DNA from: Chrysopilus asiliformis
Taxonomy: Eukaryota; Arthropoda; Insecta; Diptera; Rhagionidae
Direction of reading: 5' to 3'
Length of the DNA stretch: 64,000 bases
NCBI GenBank assembly: GCA_964034945.1
Contig: OZ035963.1
Coordinates: 40,571,090 to 40,635,089 of the forward strand
Under the pieces are notes generated by a model, which had not been told where the DNA came from, searched no databases, and was given only the letters and a program-made list of their open reading frames with translations. Below, piece by piece: positions 11,468 to 24,842 of the stretch (the first letter of the stretch is position 1; the number at the start of each line of letters is the position of its first letter). Made by a program: the position numbers and the translations under genes.

Positions 11468-12841
11468 TTACAAATTACCTCTATACTCAGTCCATTGTTC
11501 CAAAATAGGTTCCGGAATGGGATCGTCCCAATCCATTGCGGGTCGCCAGAGTTGCTGGAATATTATTTTGGCGATGATTGTGCAAGGTGAAAGAAGTCCG
11601 ATGGGATCGAACAGTTTGGTCGATTCTGACAGCAGTGACCGTTTTGTTACTGGTAGTTTTGCATCTGGAAGATCTACAGAAAACATGAGGCAGTCGGACG
11701 AAGGGTTCCACTGCAAACCCAAAGTCTTTACAGTGTCGTCATCAGCTAAAGAAAGCAATATCTTCGTCTCTCGTAGCTCAGGAGGTATGCTCTCCAGAAG
11801 GGCATCTGAGTTAGAAGACCACTTGCGGAGTTCGAAACCGCCTTTCCGCAGAAGAGCCAGGATTTCACGTTGAAGGCGTATCAGTTCCGTTTCGTCGTAT
11901 GGCCCAGTGAGGAGGTCATCCATATAAAAAACTCGAGGGACTATCGGCGAAGCGAGTGGGAAACGATCCCCTTCGTCTATAGCGATTTGTTGTAGACTTT
12001 TAACTGCGAGGTAGGATGCTGATGAGACCCCGTAAGTGACGGTCAGTAATCTGTAATTTTTAATAGGTTCAGAAGGTGACTGTCGCCAAACTATCCTTTG
12101 GAACTCCGTGTCCTCTTTAGAGACGAATATCTGGCGGTACATTTTTGTGACGTCCGCGGTCATTGCTAATCGATGGGATCGGAACCTTAATAATAATGTA
12201 TTCAACGGAGGCTGAAGCTGAGGCCTGATCATCTGCGTGTCATTGAGCGAGACGCAAGAGGAAGTTTTCATTGACGCGTTAAATACAACTCTGAGTCGAG
12301 TTGTTGAACTAGACTCCTTGATGACGGCGCGATGGGGCATGTAATAGCATTTTTCCTGGGGTAGGTTTTCTCTCGCCTCTTCCATATGCACTAGTGTAAG
12401 GAATTCTCCCATAAAGGACTTGTATTCCTCATGTAATAGAGGATCCCTTCGGAAACGCGCTTCCATTCGAAGCAGTCCTCGAACAGCAGCCTCGCGAGAG
12501 TTTCCCAATGGCCGATGTTCTTTAAATGGCAGTTTAACTACATACCTGCCGTTGTCCAGGCGAGAGTGCGTTTCCTCGAATATCCGTTCACAGGTCCTTT
12601 CTTCTTCCGTATAGTGTTTAGTAACGGGAATATCTTCCAGTTCCCAGAACTTAGAAACGGCAGTAGTCAAATCCACGTCGCTGTGTAGACTAATGGCAGA
12701 GAAATTAGCGCTCCGATCAGCGAAACAATTTACATTTCCAATTAGAACCCAACCAAAGGAGGAATTTTGCGCCATAGGTGTACCTTGCAGTCCTTTAATG
12801 AGTCCGTCCAGGAAGACGGTACTCAATTCATCGGCTCCCAA
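11468..12841 (-). pseudogene. BEL/Pao reverse transcriptase
   Basis: Reverse transcriptase domain. RT motifs include RVVFNAS, TADVTKMYRQI and the catalytic box FYMDDLLTG (YMDD in place of the commoner YVDD). The first residues overlap the end of the gag-protease frame by 14 bases in a different frame. There is no proper ATG, so this frame depends on a frameshift or a lost base at the junction. It ends at a TAA (11468) in the same frame as the RNase H that follows. Confidence 0.9.
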
Positions 12842-14594
12842 TGTCGACCGGAGCCGGGACGAAGAACTGAGGATCGGCTAATTGAATGCAATTCAGATGA
12901 GGCCAATTACCTAGATCTACTCTCGTTGCGGGTAAGTTGTTTGTGATTTTCGGTAAAATCAATGCCTGAATCGTAATGGAGAATTTGCTCACTGTCGATG
13001 AAAGAGTTAGCGAGGCGGATCCTTTTGTATATCCGATGTTAGTGGCTCCGATGCCAGCAATAGAAGTCGACTGCGGACTTCTGTTTATTTTTAAACGTTG
13101 CATGCAAGCTTCAGAAACGAAGGAAACGTGCGATCCAGTGTCAAATAGTATGCGAGCTGGCTGCCAACGTCCAGCAGCGTCCAAAACGTTTACGACAGCG
13201 GTAGCGAGCAAAGCTGGGCGATGGTTGTTAGCGAAATGAACAGACGCTACAGTGGAAGAGTTGGGAGAAATTACAGCGGAAGAGTTGGGGGAAATTACAG
13301 CGGAAGAGTTGGGGGAAATTACAGCGGAAGAGTTGGGGGAAATTACAGCGGAAGAGTGTTTGTCACAAACGCGACATGTGGACGTGCTGCGACACTCATC
13401 TAAAGGATGTCCGTTGCTTAGACAGTTTGTGCAAAGTTTCTTCTGTTCAGCTGCCGAACGTCTGGCAGAAGAATCAAGTGATTTGAACTGAGTACAAAGG
13501 TAAATTGCATGCAAACCCATACAGTAAGCGCATGTAGCGCCGGCCGTCATTGCTGATGTGCGATTGGATTTTCCGTTACCTTTCGAGCGCATCCCATGGA
13601 AATCCGATGTTTTACCATTTGTTGCATGCAGAGACCCTGGAACTGATTTAGATTTAACGGTCTTACTTACGAAAGCTTGTGATGGCTTGTGTGATTCCAC
13701 GGCGGTTAACGAGCGGCACCTACTTTCCAAGAATGTTGTCAGTGCTGTGAAAGCGGGGATTTCTGACGAAGTTAGTTGCATTTCCCATTGTTTTCGCGTC
13801 TCGGGATCAAGTTTTGCTGCTGTGAAGTGGATTATCCAGGCATCCCAATGCTCAATAGGCTGCTTAATCGCTTTAAGCACACGGACGTGGATTAAAATAT
13901 TGTCCAACAAAGCCTTGATTGATGTGGCAGACTCTGTTTTGACAGATGGAAGCGAAACTAATGCACTGATATGGGATTCTACGATTACTCGGTGGACGTC
14001 GTAACGGGTTTTGAGAGCGGTCCATGCCTCAGCATAATTTTGATCTGTGACAGGAAATAACTGAATTACATTAAGTGCCTCATCTTGTAATGTTGACCGA
14101 AGATAGTGCAGCTTTTGGCTTCCAGCTAGCCCATCATTGTTATGCACTAACGAGGAAAATCGATCGTGAAATGATTTCCATTCGCAGGGATCTCCGTTGA
14201 ATGTCGGCAATGCAATTGGAGGCAACTTTGCTGCAGATCGCGTCTGCGCTGGTACGGGTTGCGCTATTGCCGGGGTATTGGAAGGCGATCGATCTGACTG
14301 TGATAGCGATCGACGTGGGGCTAGAGAAGCTTGCAATCGGGAAAAGTTTATTAAGCTGTCACGATACCACTGTTCAGCCTGCTCGAACTCCGGTTCTTGA
14401 TCCTTTAAAGTGGAAGGGCCACATGTTTCTAAAACCAGGTTATGAGCCATCCGAAACGCTTCCCACTGCTCGCGTAGCAACTGTAAATACGATTCCACAC
14501 TAACGAGATCGTACTCGGCGTCCGCATCTTTACTTGCTACTAGCGTACGTCTTATGGCGTTTTTCGCGATATCGCGTTTTGTTAAAGTCGGCAT
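12828..14594 (-). pseudogene. BEL/Pao Gag and aspartic protease
   Basis: A 588-codon frame starts at an ATG (14594). The gag region contains the LPTFNGDPCEWKSFHDRF block typical of BEL/Pao (DUF1759). Zinc-knuckle-like clusters follow (CAYCMGLHAIYLC and CTNCLSNGHPLDEC, the latter C-x2-C-x4-H-x4-C). The protease has the active-site triad in FDTGSHVSF (about residue 485). Between knuckles and protease is an 8-residue tandem repeat (SSAVISPN). The frame is intact but ends within the protease-RT linker, out of frame with RT. Confidence 0.9.
13251..13356. repeat. 24-bp minisatellite inside gag-protease
   Basis: About four copies of a 24-bp unit (GGAAGAGTTGGGGGAAATTACAGC region) keep the reading frame and encode repeated SSAVISPN on the minus strand. 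Units are nearly identical. Confidence 0.9.
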
Positions 14595-15120
14595 ATTTTT
14601 CGCGCAAAAACGTCAATGTTCCACAGCTCGAAATGTTCGTACAAGGGGAATTTTCGAATATAGAAAAAGTCAGAGTAAGGAACTAACCAAAAAAACGTTC
14701 ACACAAAAAAAGGAATCGATAGACTGAAGACTAGGCTCACACAATAGAATTCGAATAACTGCTTGTGCCAAACGGTATTGTCAAGCGCACGCCAGCAAAA
14801 AACAATTGAACCGACAATAAAAGTGCCAGATGCGCCTTTTTATTATCGAACGTACGAAGACACTCCAATGCACTAGCCAGCGAAGGAGTTTGATTAAACT
14901 TAATCAAATGATTTCGATTATTTTTTCCTTTTTAGATAAATGCGAAAGTTAGCGATTTTAACACTAGCAGTTGTGTGAATTAGCACAGCCGAATTCAAAC
15001 GAGAGCACTCCTACAGAAAGCGGTTGAGTGCAAGCACGATATACACGACGGAATAAGAAATATGTTAACGAGTCTTTAAGCGTGTTAAAGTCTTCGCGAT
15101 AGCGACGTAGTAGTCTTTCA

Positions 15121-15137
15121 TCCGGCTCGAAGGACCA
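15121..15137 (-). promoter_or_regulatory. BEL/Pao primer-binding site (tRNA-Tyr type)
   Basis: Four bases inside the 5' LTR, the minus strand reads TGGTCCTTCGAGCCGGA. This is complementary to a tRNA 3' end with CCA. From memory, fly tRNA-Tyr ends in the matching sequence; the tRNA identity is therefore recall, not computed. Confidence 0.7.
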
Positions 15138-15141
15138 GAAA

Positions 15142-15279
15142 TGTTGCTTTGAACACTAAAATTGCCGAAAATTAAAAGAAACTAATTTAATATGATAAAC
15201 TATTTTTATTCGTCAGTTTTACAGATGCGTCTTCTTCAACGTCTGAATAGGCACTACTAAAACAATTGCGGCTGTAACA
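15142..15279 (-). repeat. BEL/Pao 5' LTR
   Basis: 138 bp. It reads TGTTACAGCCGC...AGCAACA on the minus strand, with the usual TG...CA ends. It is flanked outside by the TSD GATTG and inside by the primer-binding site. Confidence 0.9.
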
Positions 15280-15690
15280 GATTGATTACCCGATTTTTGT
15301 TTTTTATTATAAATTTCTGCGTATGAGGCTAAAGCGGCTGTCAAATTTTTCCGAAATTTTAAGACACGCTCCATATCAGGGTCCATATTAAGAGCTGCTT
15401 ATTCAAGTTGACTACCAAGCACAAAATAATATGCTAGTTTTTCGCACTTAATAATATAAGCACGAATTTACCAAATATGTACGAAGATACCAAATTACCA
15501 GCTGATTCCTTCTTGTCGGGGATTCACCAAAATATATGTTCCGAACATGTTTTTTATACGGAAATTATAAAAAAAAACCGCGCAGCTGCGAAATTTTTAC
15601 CGCACAGTTCGAAATTTTGGTATTAAAAACTTAACCGCGCAGTTGCGAAACCGCGCAGTCCGAAACCGCGCAGTTCGAGGGATTACTGTA

Positions 15691-16784
15691 CTTCATAAGT
15701 ACTCACTAAAGCTACTATCACACTTAGCAAATATATTTGCCTGTGCTGGCACATATATTTGCCCATATATAGATGCTGAGGAAATAAGTTTGCTAAAGTC
15801 ATCACACTATAGCAAATATTTGTTGAAAACCATGTTTGGCAAACAGTGAGCAAAGTTTCTTTGCCCTGTTTGTAGCAAATATATTTGCTGCATCATCACA
15901 CTACATTCACCATTTGGCGAAAATATTTTCCGTAGCAAATACGCGCGCAGTACATTCTCTTTGCTCACTGGATTGTCATTATATAGATTTGATTTTCGAT
16001 AGAATCACCCATATTTTTGTGTTTTCGGCTAAAGTTCAGTTTAGCGCCAATGCCGCTACTTATTTTTCGTGTATATTGGGTCACAAACCTCATAAAAGTG
16101 GTTTGAAATGACTGTTGACGCTGTTTTAATTACAACTTTTCTGACGAAAAAAAACTTGAGTTACAAACTAATTTGTCTTATGAACCGCGATTTTTCCCGC
16201 GAAAACTGTCCACTCTTTTTGATGTAGTTTGAAAATGGATTGAGATATTTCTATGATTCTTTGCATATTATTATGAGGCCTACTGAGCGCAGTTTTTGGT
16301 AAAAAAAATCCGTCTTTCCCCTCATTTCATGAATTCCACTTTTTTCTTTGGGGTATAAATTGAAGGGTGAGGGAGGAATATTTGCATACTATATATTTTT
16401 GGGATGTACTGTTTAATACCTTTCATTTGACACACCCCCCTACCACCGCCCAGAAAAAGTTTCATACAAAGTTTGGTGACCTCTGGAGAGGGCAAGGGGG
16501 GCGAGCGACGGCTAAATCAGTTGCCACTGATCACGAATCTGGTGTTAGAATTTCAAAATCCGGAACGGGAGGTCCTGAAGGCATGACGATTTTTGTTTCA
16601 AAAGTGTCTAAGTTATTTGTTTTTTTAAGCAAAAAACTTTAACCCGGCTACTACGGATATGCAAGCATTAAGTCCATGTAATATTTTTGATTTTTTTACT
16701 TAAACAAGCGAAAGTTTCCATGTAGAGGGCCTGCAACGATAAAATAAATTTGTCACAAATTTTGGACACAATTTTGTTCTAAAT
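15691..16784. other. AT-rich region with AGCAAATATATTTGC palindromes
   Basis: Between 15730 and 15960 the short palindrome AGCAAATATATTTGC and variants recur with CATCACACTA spacers, probably a degenerate MITE. No gene is visible up to 16784. Confidence 0.4.
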
Positions 16785-17033
16785 CAGCAGTGGCCAACCC
16801 GCGGGTCGCGGGGCGCATGTGGGTCGAGACGTTTGAAAATGCGGCCCGCCAAATGATTTGAATTTCACAAAAAAAATGTGTGTAACTAATAAAATATAAA
16901 ATACTAAAACTGCTCATAAAGTTTATATGCAATTTTACAACTTAATATTTTATTTTACATAAGTACTGCTCGTATATATACATTTACATTTACATAAGTT
17001 CATTATATATTTTCAGCGAATATTTTTTTCTTG

Positions 17034-17932
17034 CCCCACGACTCCATTAGACTTTTTCCAGATTGGATTTAAATCCAATCGCAAAAAAGTCTAATGGAGA
17101 CTCAAAATATCTTGCATCATGATTTAAATCTCCTTACTGTCATGATTTTTTCGGTTACTGAAAAGTAGGATTTTTTTTATACTTGTTCAGTCAAATTGGC
17201 TAATTTCTAGTTGGCTGCACTGAATACCTCCTGTTTGACATTTCTAAGTACGCTATGGAGACATGATAAATGTGAAAAATCATGACTGAAAATGCCCACG
17301 CGCTGATTTCTTTATTCGTTAAAATATGGAGTGGGGAAAAAATCATGATTTTTAAAAGTCTAAAGGTAAGGATACACGATGAGAGACTTTGGTCTCTGGT
17401 CTCCAGGGTACAAAAGGCAAAAATCTCCAAAGTGTGTACACGTTCAGAGACATTTAAGTCTGGAGATCAAAAAATAGATCTCCGGAGACGTTTACTAAAA
17501 AGTCTCTCAAAGCAAAGTCTCTGGAGTGCATACACGACGCAGGTATCTCGTCTCCAAGCATAACAACAGTATCACTAATCTAAAATATAAAATAACTAAA
17601 AACACTTTTTACTTTATAAAAACTGACCTTTAATCTCAAAACAACGAAACAAATTCTCGTTCCCACAAAACAATTTCCTGAAATGTCAAAAGTCGTCTCC
17701 GGAGACCAAGAGATAGATATCAAAATGTTTTGAAGACCGGAGACGCATTAAAAAGAGTATCTACACGGCAAGAGACTTAAGTCTCCCAAGAGACCCGAGA
17801 GACTTGTACTTGGAGATAAATCTCCGGTTTCCGAAGTGTATACACAGGTCTCTTTGTATCCAGAGGCGAAATTTTTGGTCTCAGAGACCAAAGTCTCTCG
17901 TCGTGTATCCTTACCTTAATGGAGTCGTGGGG
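17034..17932. mobile_element. PIF/Harbinger-type MITE, copy 1 (split)
   Basis: Ends CCCCACGACTCCATTAGACTTTTT in inverted orientation, flanked by TTG and TTA. Same family as the intact copy at 39717-40069. Another MITE (17364-17916) interrupts it. Confidence 0.8.
17364..17916. mobile_element. PIF/Harbinger-type MITE nested in a MITE
   Basis: The inverted ends AGGTAAGGATACACGA(T/C)GAGAG are flanked by TAA on both sides (17361-17363 and 17917-17919). The interior is rich in repeated AGAGAC/GTCTCT words, so it can fold extensively. It sits inside the 17034-17932 MITE, so it arrived later. Confidence 0.85.
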
Positions 17933-17990
17933 TTATGCTCAACTTTTTGCATTTTGTTCTAATTTTTTTTCTAAACCAAGTGATTGTTAA

Positions 17991-18301
17991 TCCTTTCGCG
18001 ACTGGTATGAAAATAAAACAGACGATGTTTGAAAAATTCTGTTGGTGTCTTTCTGTACTTCTATATAAATGAATTCATATTTTTTTTAATAAATTGAATT
18101 TGTTTTCTATACCACAAGGTCTATTGGCTTAATTATGTACCAACATAAAACTACTAATGCGACAAATAGTCCGAGGACCCCCTTTCTAAATTCCAAGGTC
18201 ACATTTTTTTTTCAATTACTGAACATTTCTTGATTACACCTTTATCGTGTGCCGCAAAGCCAGTTTTCAAATATTAATATTTAAAAGTCGTCGCGAAAGG
18301 G
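17991..18301. mobile_element. piggyBac-type MITE
   Basis: Inverted ends CCTTTCGCGAC, flanked by TTAA (17987-17990 and 18302-18305), the piggyBac target. 311 bp, non-coding. Confidence 0.75.
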
Positions 18302-18603
18302 TTAAAAAACAACATAAAATATTATTTGAAAATTTTACTAAGAAACGGCGCACAGAGTGGGGCCAAAGTGCCATTCGGCGGCCAAAAAAACATAACTTTT
18401 GAACGGATCAATATTTTTGAATGGGGTTGTTTTTTTTTTGTTGGCTAGATAATGATCCAAGCTTTATTTCCTAACAATCTGATCACCCCCTCCCCTCCCC
18501 CACCCATCTGCATTTGAAATCAAAAATTACCAAAATCTCGAGAACGGTTGGTCGTACAGAAAAATCATTAATGACGAAAATATTTAGAATGCCATTTTAC
18601 ATA

Positions 18604-18969
18604 CAACCATGTTCAAAAGTGTTAGGCACCATTTCAAAATCAATTTTTTCCTGTTTACGTGTATATAATATGATAGTGAAACAATGTGATTTTAAGAATA
18701 TCAAAATTTATTTATCTGACTAATATTAGGTGGGCCCACCCCTAGCCATTATTACAGCAGCGAGTCTTTTCGGCATTGTCGCTACAAGCCTATTTTCGTG
18801 TCGTCACTTATAAAATCCCAGTCCTACTGAATAGCCCTTTTCAGGGTATCTTCTGATGTTATTTTTGTGTTTCCGGATATTTTTCTTCAAAATACTCCAC
18901 AAATGCTCTATCAAAATCTATGATTTCTTTGTAAAAAATTGGGGTGCCTAACACTTTTGAAGATGGCTG
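18604..18969 (-). mobile_element. Tc1-like element, internally deleted
   Basis: The inverted ends CA(A/G)CCAT(G/C)TTCAAAAGTGTTAGGCACC are flanked by TA. It retains the end of a transposase reading frame on the minus strand (18727-18912). Confidence 0.8.
18727..18912 (-). pseudogene. Tc1-like transposase C-terminal fragment
   Basis: The minus strand reads IEHLWSILKKNIRKHKNN, followed after a frame slip and stop by LVATMPKRLAAVIMARGG. This is the conserved C-terminal end of Tc1/Tc3-type transposases (catalytic-E helix region and MPKR motif). About 60 codons remain. Confidence 0.75.
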
Positions 18970-19686
18970 TATATCGTCAGTACATGAAAATCGAATAGGA
19001 GCAACTTTAATACCCTATATGATGAAATAATCAAAACTATAATATTTGTTGGTGTAATATTTTTTTGGTTTTGTTTTAAATTTGTTTTTTAAACTATTTA
19101 GTGTTTAACCATTGAACCATTTCTGATTCATGGTTTATACTCGACCTTTTAGCATTGAATCCTATTGGATTGTTGTTTTTTAAATGTTATAAAAAATACA
19201 GCATTTTTAAAGACAACTTATTTTTAACACGATTATTTTAATACAATTTGATACAAATACACATGACTAAAATTACATTAAGTTGAGGACAAATTATATT
19301 CTAATAATGTCTTGATCTACGCCGAATATTGACAATTGTAGGATTTCTTGATCTTCCTCGTCATCCAATTCATCTTTTGCATTTGTCCATTTAGAACGCC
19401 GAGAAGCCAAAAATGGATCTGACGATAGAAGTCATTGTTCATATAAGATTATCAGTTTTAAAAGGTTTTACTGTCAAGAAGGGTGACATTTAATGGTTTC
19501 ACTGTATGCTGGTATGGAAAATATTCCGCTTTTATGTATACTAAAAGTAATTAAAACAATTTCCTAGCGTATTAGACGAAATATCTTTGTCTATTGTTGT
19601 GAGAAAGTAAGACATTTTTTAAAAAATAATATGTAAAAAATCAGACTTTTGTTTACGGTGACCAGAGTTGCAGGTAGTAGTAGATG

Positions 19687-20857
<1,171 letters not shown>

Positions 20858-21120
20858 GTAGTAGATGAAATATGGATATTTTGAAAGGTATTGACCTTGG
20901 CTATCATGTCCAACTGACGCCTGACTGGTTCAAGCCGGTACATTTTTTGCAGGGTCATATATATACAAAATTTCGCGAAAAAAATAGTATTTTTAGAATG
21001 CCTCAAATTCTGGGATAACAATTTCAAGAAAAAAAAATGTAGTACTACAAATTTTTAATTTTTATTATAATTGCCTAAATATGTCCTCAGTTTGATGATA
21101 AAATCGATTTTTCTGTACTA

Positions 21121-21375
21121 ACCCCTAATTTATTCACTAGGAGTTAAGCCGAGTTAGTGAGTTAAGGGAGTTAGCTAGTGTTATTTTCCATGTAAAAGGT
21201 GAGTTAAGGGAGTTAAGGCGATTTAACTCCTACCCCTAATTTATTCACTAGGAGTTAAGCCGAGTTAGTGAGTTAAGGGAGTTAGCTAGTGTTATTTTCC
21301 ATGTAAAAGGTGAGTTAAGGGAGTTAAGGCGATTTAACTCCTAGTGAATAAATTGGCCGCTAGTGAATAAATTGG
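21121..21375. repeat. MITE-like repeat with a 111-bp tandem duplication
   Basis: The unit starting ACCCCTAATTTATTCACTAG repeats at 21121 and 21232 with near identity. The outside ends are inverted (ATTTATTCACTAGGAGTTAA and TTAACTCCTAGTGAATAAAT). Confidence 0.8.
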
Positions 21376-22616
21376 CCGTAAGTGACTTAATAAAGTTAAA
21401 AAAATTTGTCGAAAATTCGAAAATTAAAAAAAACAGAATTTTTACCAACTTTGACCCCATGGCGTTCGGAAATTACTTGCCACAAGAGAGTGTCCTTTTG
21501 GGTTTCTAGGTTCCCAAGAATTCTCAACGCAATGACATAACCGAAATCCTTCAAAGACAAAACTCAAAATTTGTATTTAACGTGCGGCGGTTATTTTATT
21601 TTTTCTAATTATTTACAGCTATTTTTGTAGATTTCAATATTTTTGCTTCAATATATTGAAGGGTATTAGAAATCGTATGGATCGCTTTAATATTTTTGCT
21701 TCAATATAGTCCTTACACGTTCAATATATTGAACACAACCAAAATATTGTTCAATATATTGTACGTATAAGGTGCCCATTACGTGATGTGCCTTTCCGTT
21801 TGGTGAATTTTGGCATCTTGTACCTAAAAATCAAATTTCTCTTGCAACACAACGAACAAATATTTAATTCTAAAATGTTATAGGGCATTTTCATAAATAT
21901 ATACTCGGAAGTCGCGCAAATTGCACAAAACATTTTATTCCATCTCCCCGTAACACTTAATTGTTCAGTAATTTGCGAAAGTAAACTAACTAAACGAATA
22001 ACATATAACTGGGTTTATTATTATCAAAATCTTTTGTGTTATTTGCAGAACTTGCATTCTTGAATACGCCCATAGATGAAAAACAAATTAAAATCAAAAT
22101 AAAATAAAATTACACGATAAAAACAACAAAGCAATTTCAATTTACAGCAACTAAAATCTTAAACACAATCCGCCTGCTTACACAACTCGTGTACAGAAAT
22201 TAAAGGAAACACAATCAAGAGAAACAATCAAGTAAAATGAATTTCCAGAACCAGAACAACGAACAACCCATATAGAGAAGAGAAACAATCAAGAGTAAAA
22301 GCTTTCACCATAGATTAGAGACTTACTATAGATAAGACACAAACGTGGTTTTCCGTTTGCCGCCTGTAGAAAGAAGTAGTCGACAGCATCATTCCGTAGT
22401 CGACAGCACCATTTCTCTCTTTTTATCATTTAGCTCAAATGGACTTGTTGAAAAAAATCATTTTGTAATACTCGCACAGAACAAACCAAAATATTGGACC
22501 AACACATACACAAGGGCCGCCACTGGCCTTTCACAATTTCTTCAACTGTCAATGCCGATAGAATTTTTTAGCAAAAAAAAAACACTTTTATTTCACTTGT
22601 TACTTAAACAGAAAAA
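21376..22616. other. No recognisable gene
   Basis: AT-rich. Around 21640-21765 the palindrome TTCAATATATTGAA recurs several times. The frame at 22345 is not recognisable. Confidence 0.4.
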
Positions 22617-22736
22617 ATGCCTGGCAAGGAACATTTTAAATGCCTTGTTGCGGAATGTTCTGCCGACAATACGAAATATCCGGAGAGTTTTGCATTTCTC
22701 ACACAAAAGCAATTAGTGTCTTTACAAAGCAAATAA
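22617..22736 (+). pseudogene. THAP-like N-terminal exon or fragment
   Basis: A 39-codon frame starts MPGKEHFKCLVAECSADN. Two cysteines spaced C-x4-C at residues 9 and 14 match the start of THAP zinc-finger domains, and the 44895 exon has them at the same positions. The later Cys and His ligands are missing before the stop. THAP domains occur in P-element transposases and in host genes. It is probably a transposon exon remnant. Confidence 0.45.
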
Positions 22737-23559
22737 AACAGACGATAATGTACTCTTCTTCAGGAAAAAATTTCTTACGCGTTTCCTAACTATATATCTC
22801 TAAACTATGCTTTCACTCAACGTCAACATACTTCGTCGTGTTCTCTTTCCTGTGCCTCTTCCAAATATTCAATACCAATACCACAAAGAAAACATAAAAA
22901 AAGTATAAATGTGAAATATGTACTACAAGCAGCAAACACAGCATAACAGCGGCAGTGAAAATTTGTATTTTGATTTTTGAAAAGATAATTGAACATAGTT
23001 TAACATAACAAAATACCCTAAACAATGCTTTAATGTAGGCCGGATCTTATAACACAGTTTCTATTCGGATGTCACCACAAACTATCGAGTATCATCGATT
23101 GCAAATTTGTTATCATGGCAGCAAGCCGATTTTCTATTTTGTACCCCCATAACCAAAATCCAAGACGTATCCACGTCAAAAAATATTTATACGTTGCAAT
23201 TTCTGCATTTTTTTTTTTTCAATTTTATTTTGTAAATCAAAGTGACCTGTGTCAAAAAAACAGCTACCAATAATATTATTTGAACGATTTCATATTTTTA
23301 TTTTTGTAATAATTGCAACTTGTAAAGTTTAAATTTAAAGTGTTCTTAATAAAAACCATCCATTGACAATTAAACTGAAATAGTTGTTTTAATAATCAAC
23401 AAACGGAAGGTAATACTTTTATTGTATTTAAAAAAATTTTTAGTGTGGCCAGCCAAAAAAAATGAATCATCAGATTGGCCCGTGGAACGATTTGGGTTGG
23501 CCAGGCCTGTTCTAATTGGATAGAGGATCAAATAACCTGACCCAGATTTTTTTGTATAC
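22737..23559. other. No recognisable gene; right end of the hAT shell
   Basis: AT-rich non-coding sequence. The hAT-like right terminus is at 23494-23509 with its TSD to 23517. Confidence 0.4.
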
Positions 23560-24310
23560 AAAAAATATAGTGGTTACTATAACAAAAATATCAGTTGTGG
23601 TCAACACAAAACTTTCTTCTACAAAATCTACGACTCTGTGCAATTTACGTTATAGCCCTGTCGTATTGTCAACCCAATACAACCTCCGAATAAATTGTTG
23701 GTTCATACAAAAATATCAAAAACGTACAAAATTTGAGATAACTTGAGAACTGTAAAAGATATCAATTTACGGTAAATGGCAAAAATGTAGAAAATGTTAA
23801 CATCTTTAATTATTCTTTTAACTGATTTGTCGAAAAACCGTTAGTTTGCAAATTATTCGCAAAAATATGATTTTTAAATATTAATGAAAATATCTCAATA
23901 ACGGTAAAATATAACGCATAACGGTAGAAGACAAAATTGTGCAGAATGCCATTGTCATTAATTCACTTCACTTCATACATTCAGTCAGCAAAAACCCGTT
24001 AATTTTCGAGATAATCGCAAAAAAACTGTTTTTTTGGAAATAACGGTGTATCTCGATAACAGTTTGAAATATCGAATTTTAGGATCGTCCCATTCCAGGA
24101 CCAAATATGCCTATAAAATTTCATGGCCTTAGCTATTAGTTTTTGAGAAATCTTGTACACAGTCAGTCAGTCTGACAGACATTTTTTAAATATGACTCCA
24201 ATCGACTCAGGAGTGATCGGGAAATGTTTTTTAGGCAAAATTAAGAGGTCGAAATTTTTCATGAATACAATACTTTATTATACTCCGTAGAAGAAAGTAA
24301 AAATTAAATA
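23560..24310 (-). repeat. Dispersed repeat family B, copy 2
   Basis: Inverted relative to 38268-39170. It shares the TACTCCGTAGAAGAAAGT end, the short GTCT/CAGT stretch near 24170 and the AACGGTAAAA segments. Confidence 0.75.
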
Positions 24311-24842
24311 AAAAAAACCAAAAATCAAAAACAAAATATTTTGAAAAAAAAATTCTAATTTTTTGAAGTGGCTTTTGCAGAGAAAACAGTTTTATCCATT
24401 TAAGATCACACTTTTCTTACACAATTAACAGAAACAAAGGATTAATAAGCCGCCAATTTGGCTACTTCTTCTGGTCAACGAAATTGACCCAAAAGTGAAG
24501 AAAAAATGAAAAATGAGCATATTTAGCACTTTTTTAGTGCTTGAACTCCTGACCTCGGATTAGCACAATATTGTCGCAAATGAGCGATATGTCTTCTATA
24601 ACATCAAAATTCAATCTGACTACTCCTTCCCTCTATACGAAAATTTCTATAAAAATTCGGTTTGTTCTCATATATTTCATTATGACGACTGCCCACTAGA
24701 AATTACAACTTAAGTTTAAAAACCAAATTATTGTGATCCGTCATAGGGCTAGATTTAAAAGCTAGTTTATGGTAGACAAAACGGGAATAAAACTAGAGAC
24801 CTTTTAAGACGATTAATTGTAAAATTATTTCATGTGTTGCAG
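24311..24842. other. Likely intron sequence upstream of the TPR exons
   Basis: No coding frame. It ends in a pyrimidine-poor but usable acceptor (TGTGTTGCAG) at 24842. The upstream exons of the gene are not found in this window. Confidence 0.4.

Larger units (their letters stand above)
9229..15279 (-). mobile_element. BEL/Pao LTR retrotransposon, nearly full length, defective
   Basis: Two 138-bp LTRs (9229-9366 and 15142-15279) bound a gag-protease-RT-RNaseH-integrase polyprotein on the minus strand. A perfect 5-bp TSD, GATTG (9224-9228 and 15280-15284), matches the BEL/Pao norm. The primer-binding site follows the 5' LTR. The coding region carries one frameshift and two in-frame stops. No envelope gene is visible. 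Confidence 0.92.
9017..15688. mobile_element. pogo/Tigger-like MITE split by a BEL/Pao element
   Basis: The inverted ends are CAGTAATCCCTC(A/G)AACTGCGCGG, flanked by TA (9015-9016 and 15689-15690). Without the retrotransposon between 9229 and 15279 the element would be about 600 bp and non-coding, with several internal CCGCGCAG motifs. TA flanks and CAGT... ends fit the pogo branch of Tc1/mariner. Confidence 0.75.

Noticed and set aside
13246..13360. CRISPR-like array of short direct repeats
   Set aside because: Repeats are contiguous with no unique spacers, lie in a coding frame, and the DNA is eukaryotic.
13221..13491. Plus-strand Glu-Leu-Gly repeat frames
   Set aside because: Antisense shadow of the 24-bp minisatellite in the Pao gag-protease gene.
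24481..24600. Possible tRNA- or SINE-like segment (CTTGAACTCCTGACCTCGG)
   Set aside because: Looks like an internal promoter box at first glance, but no cloverleaf, A box or poly-A tail could be built.
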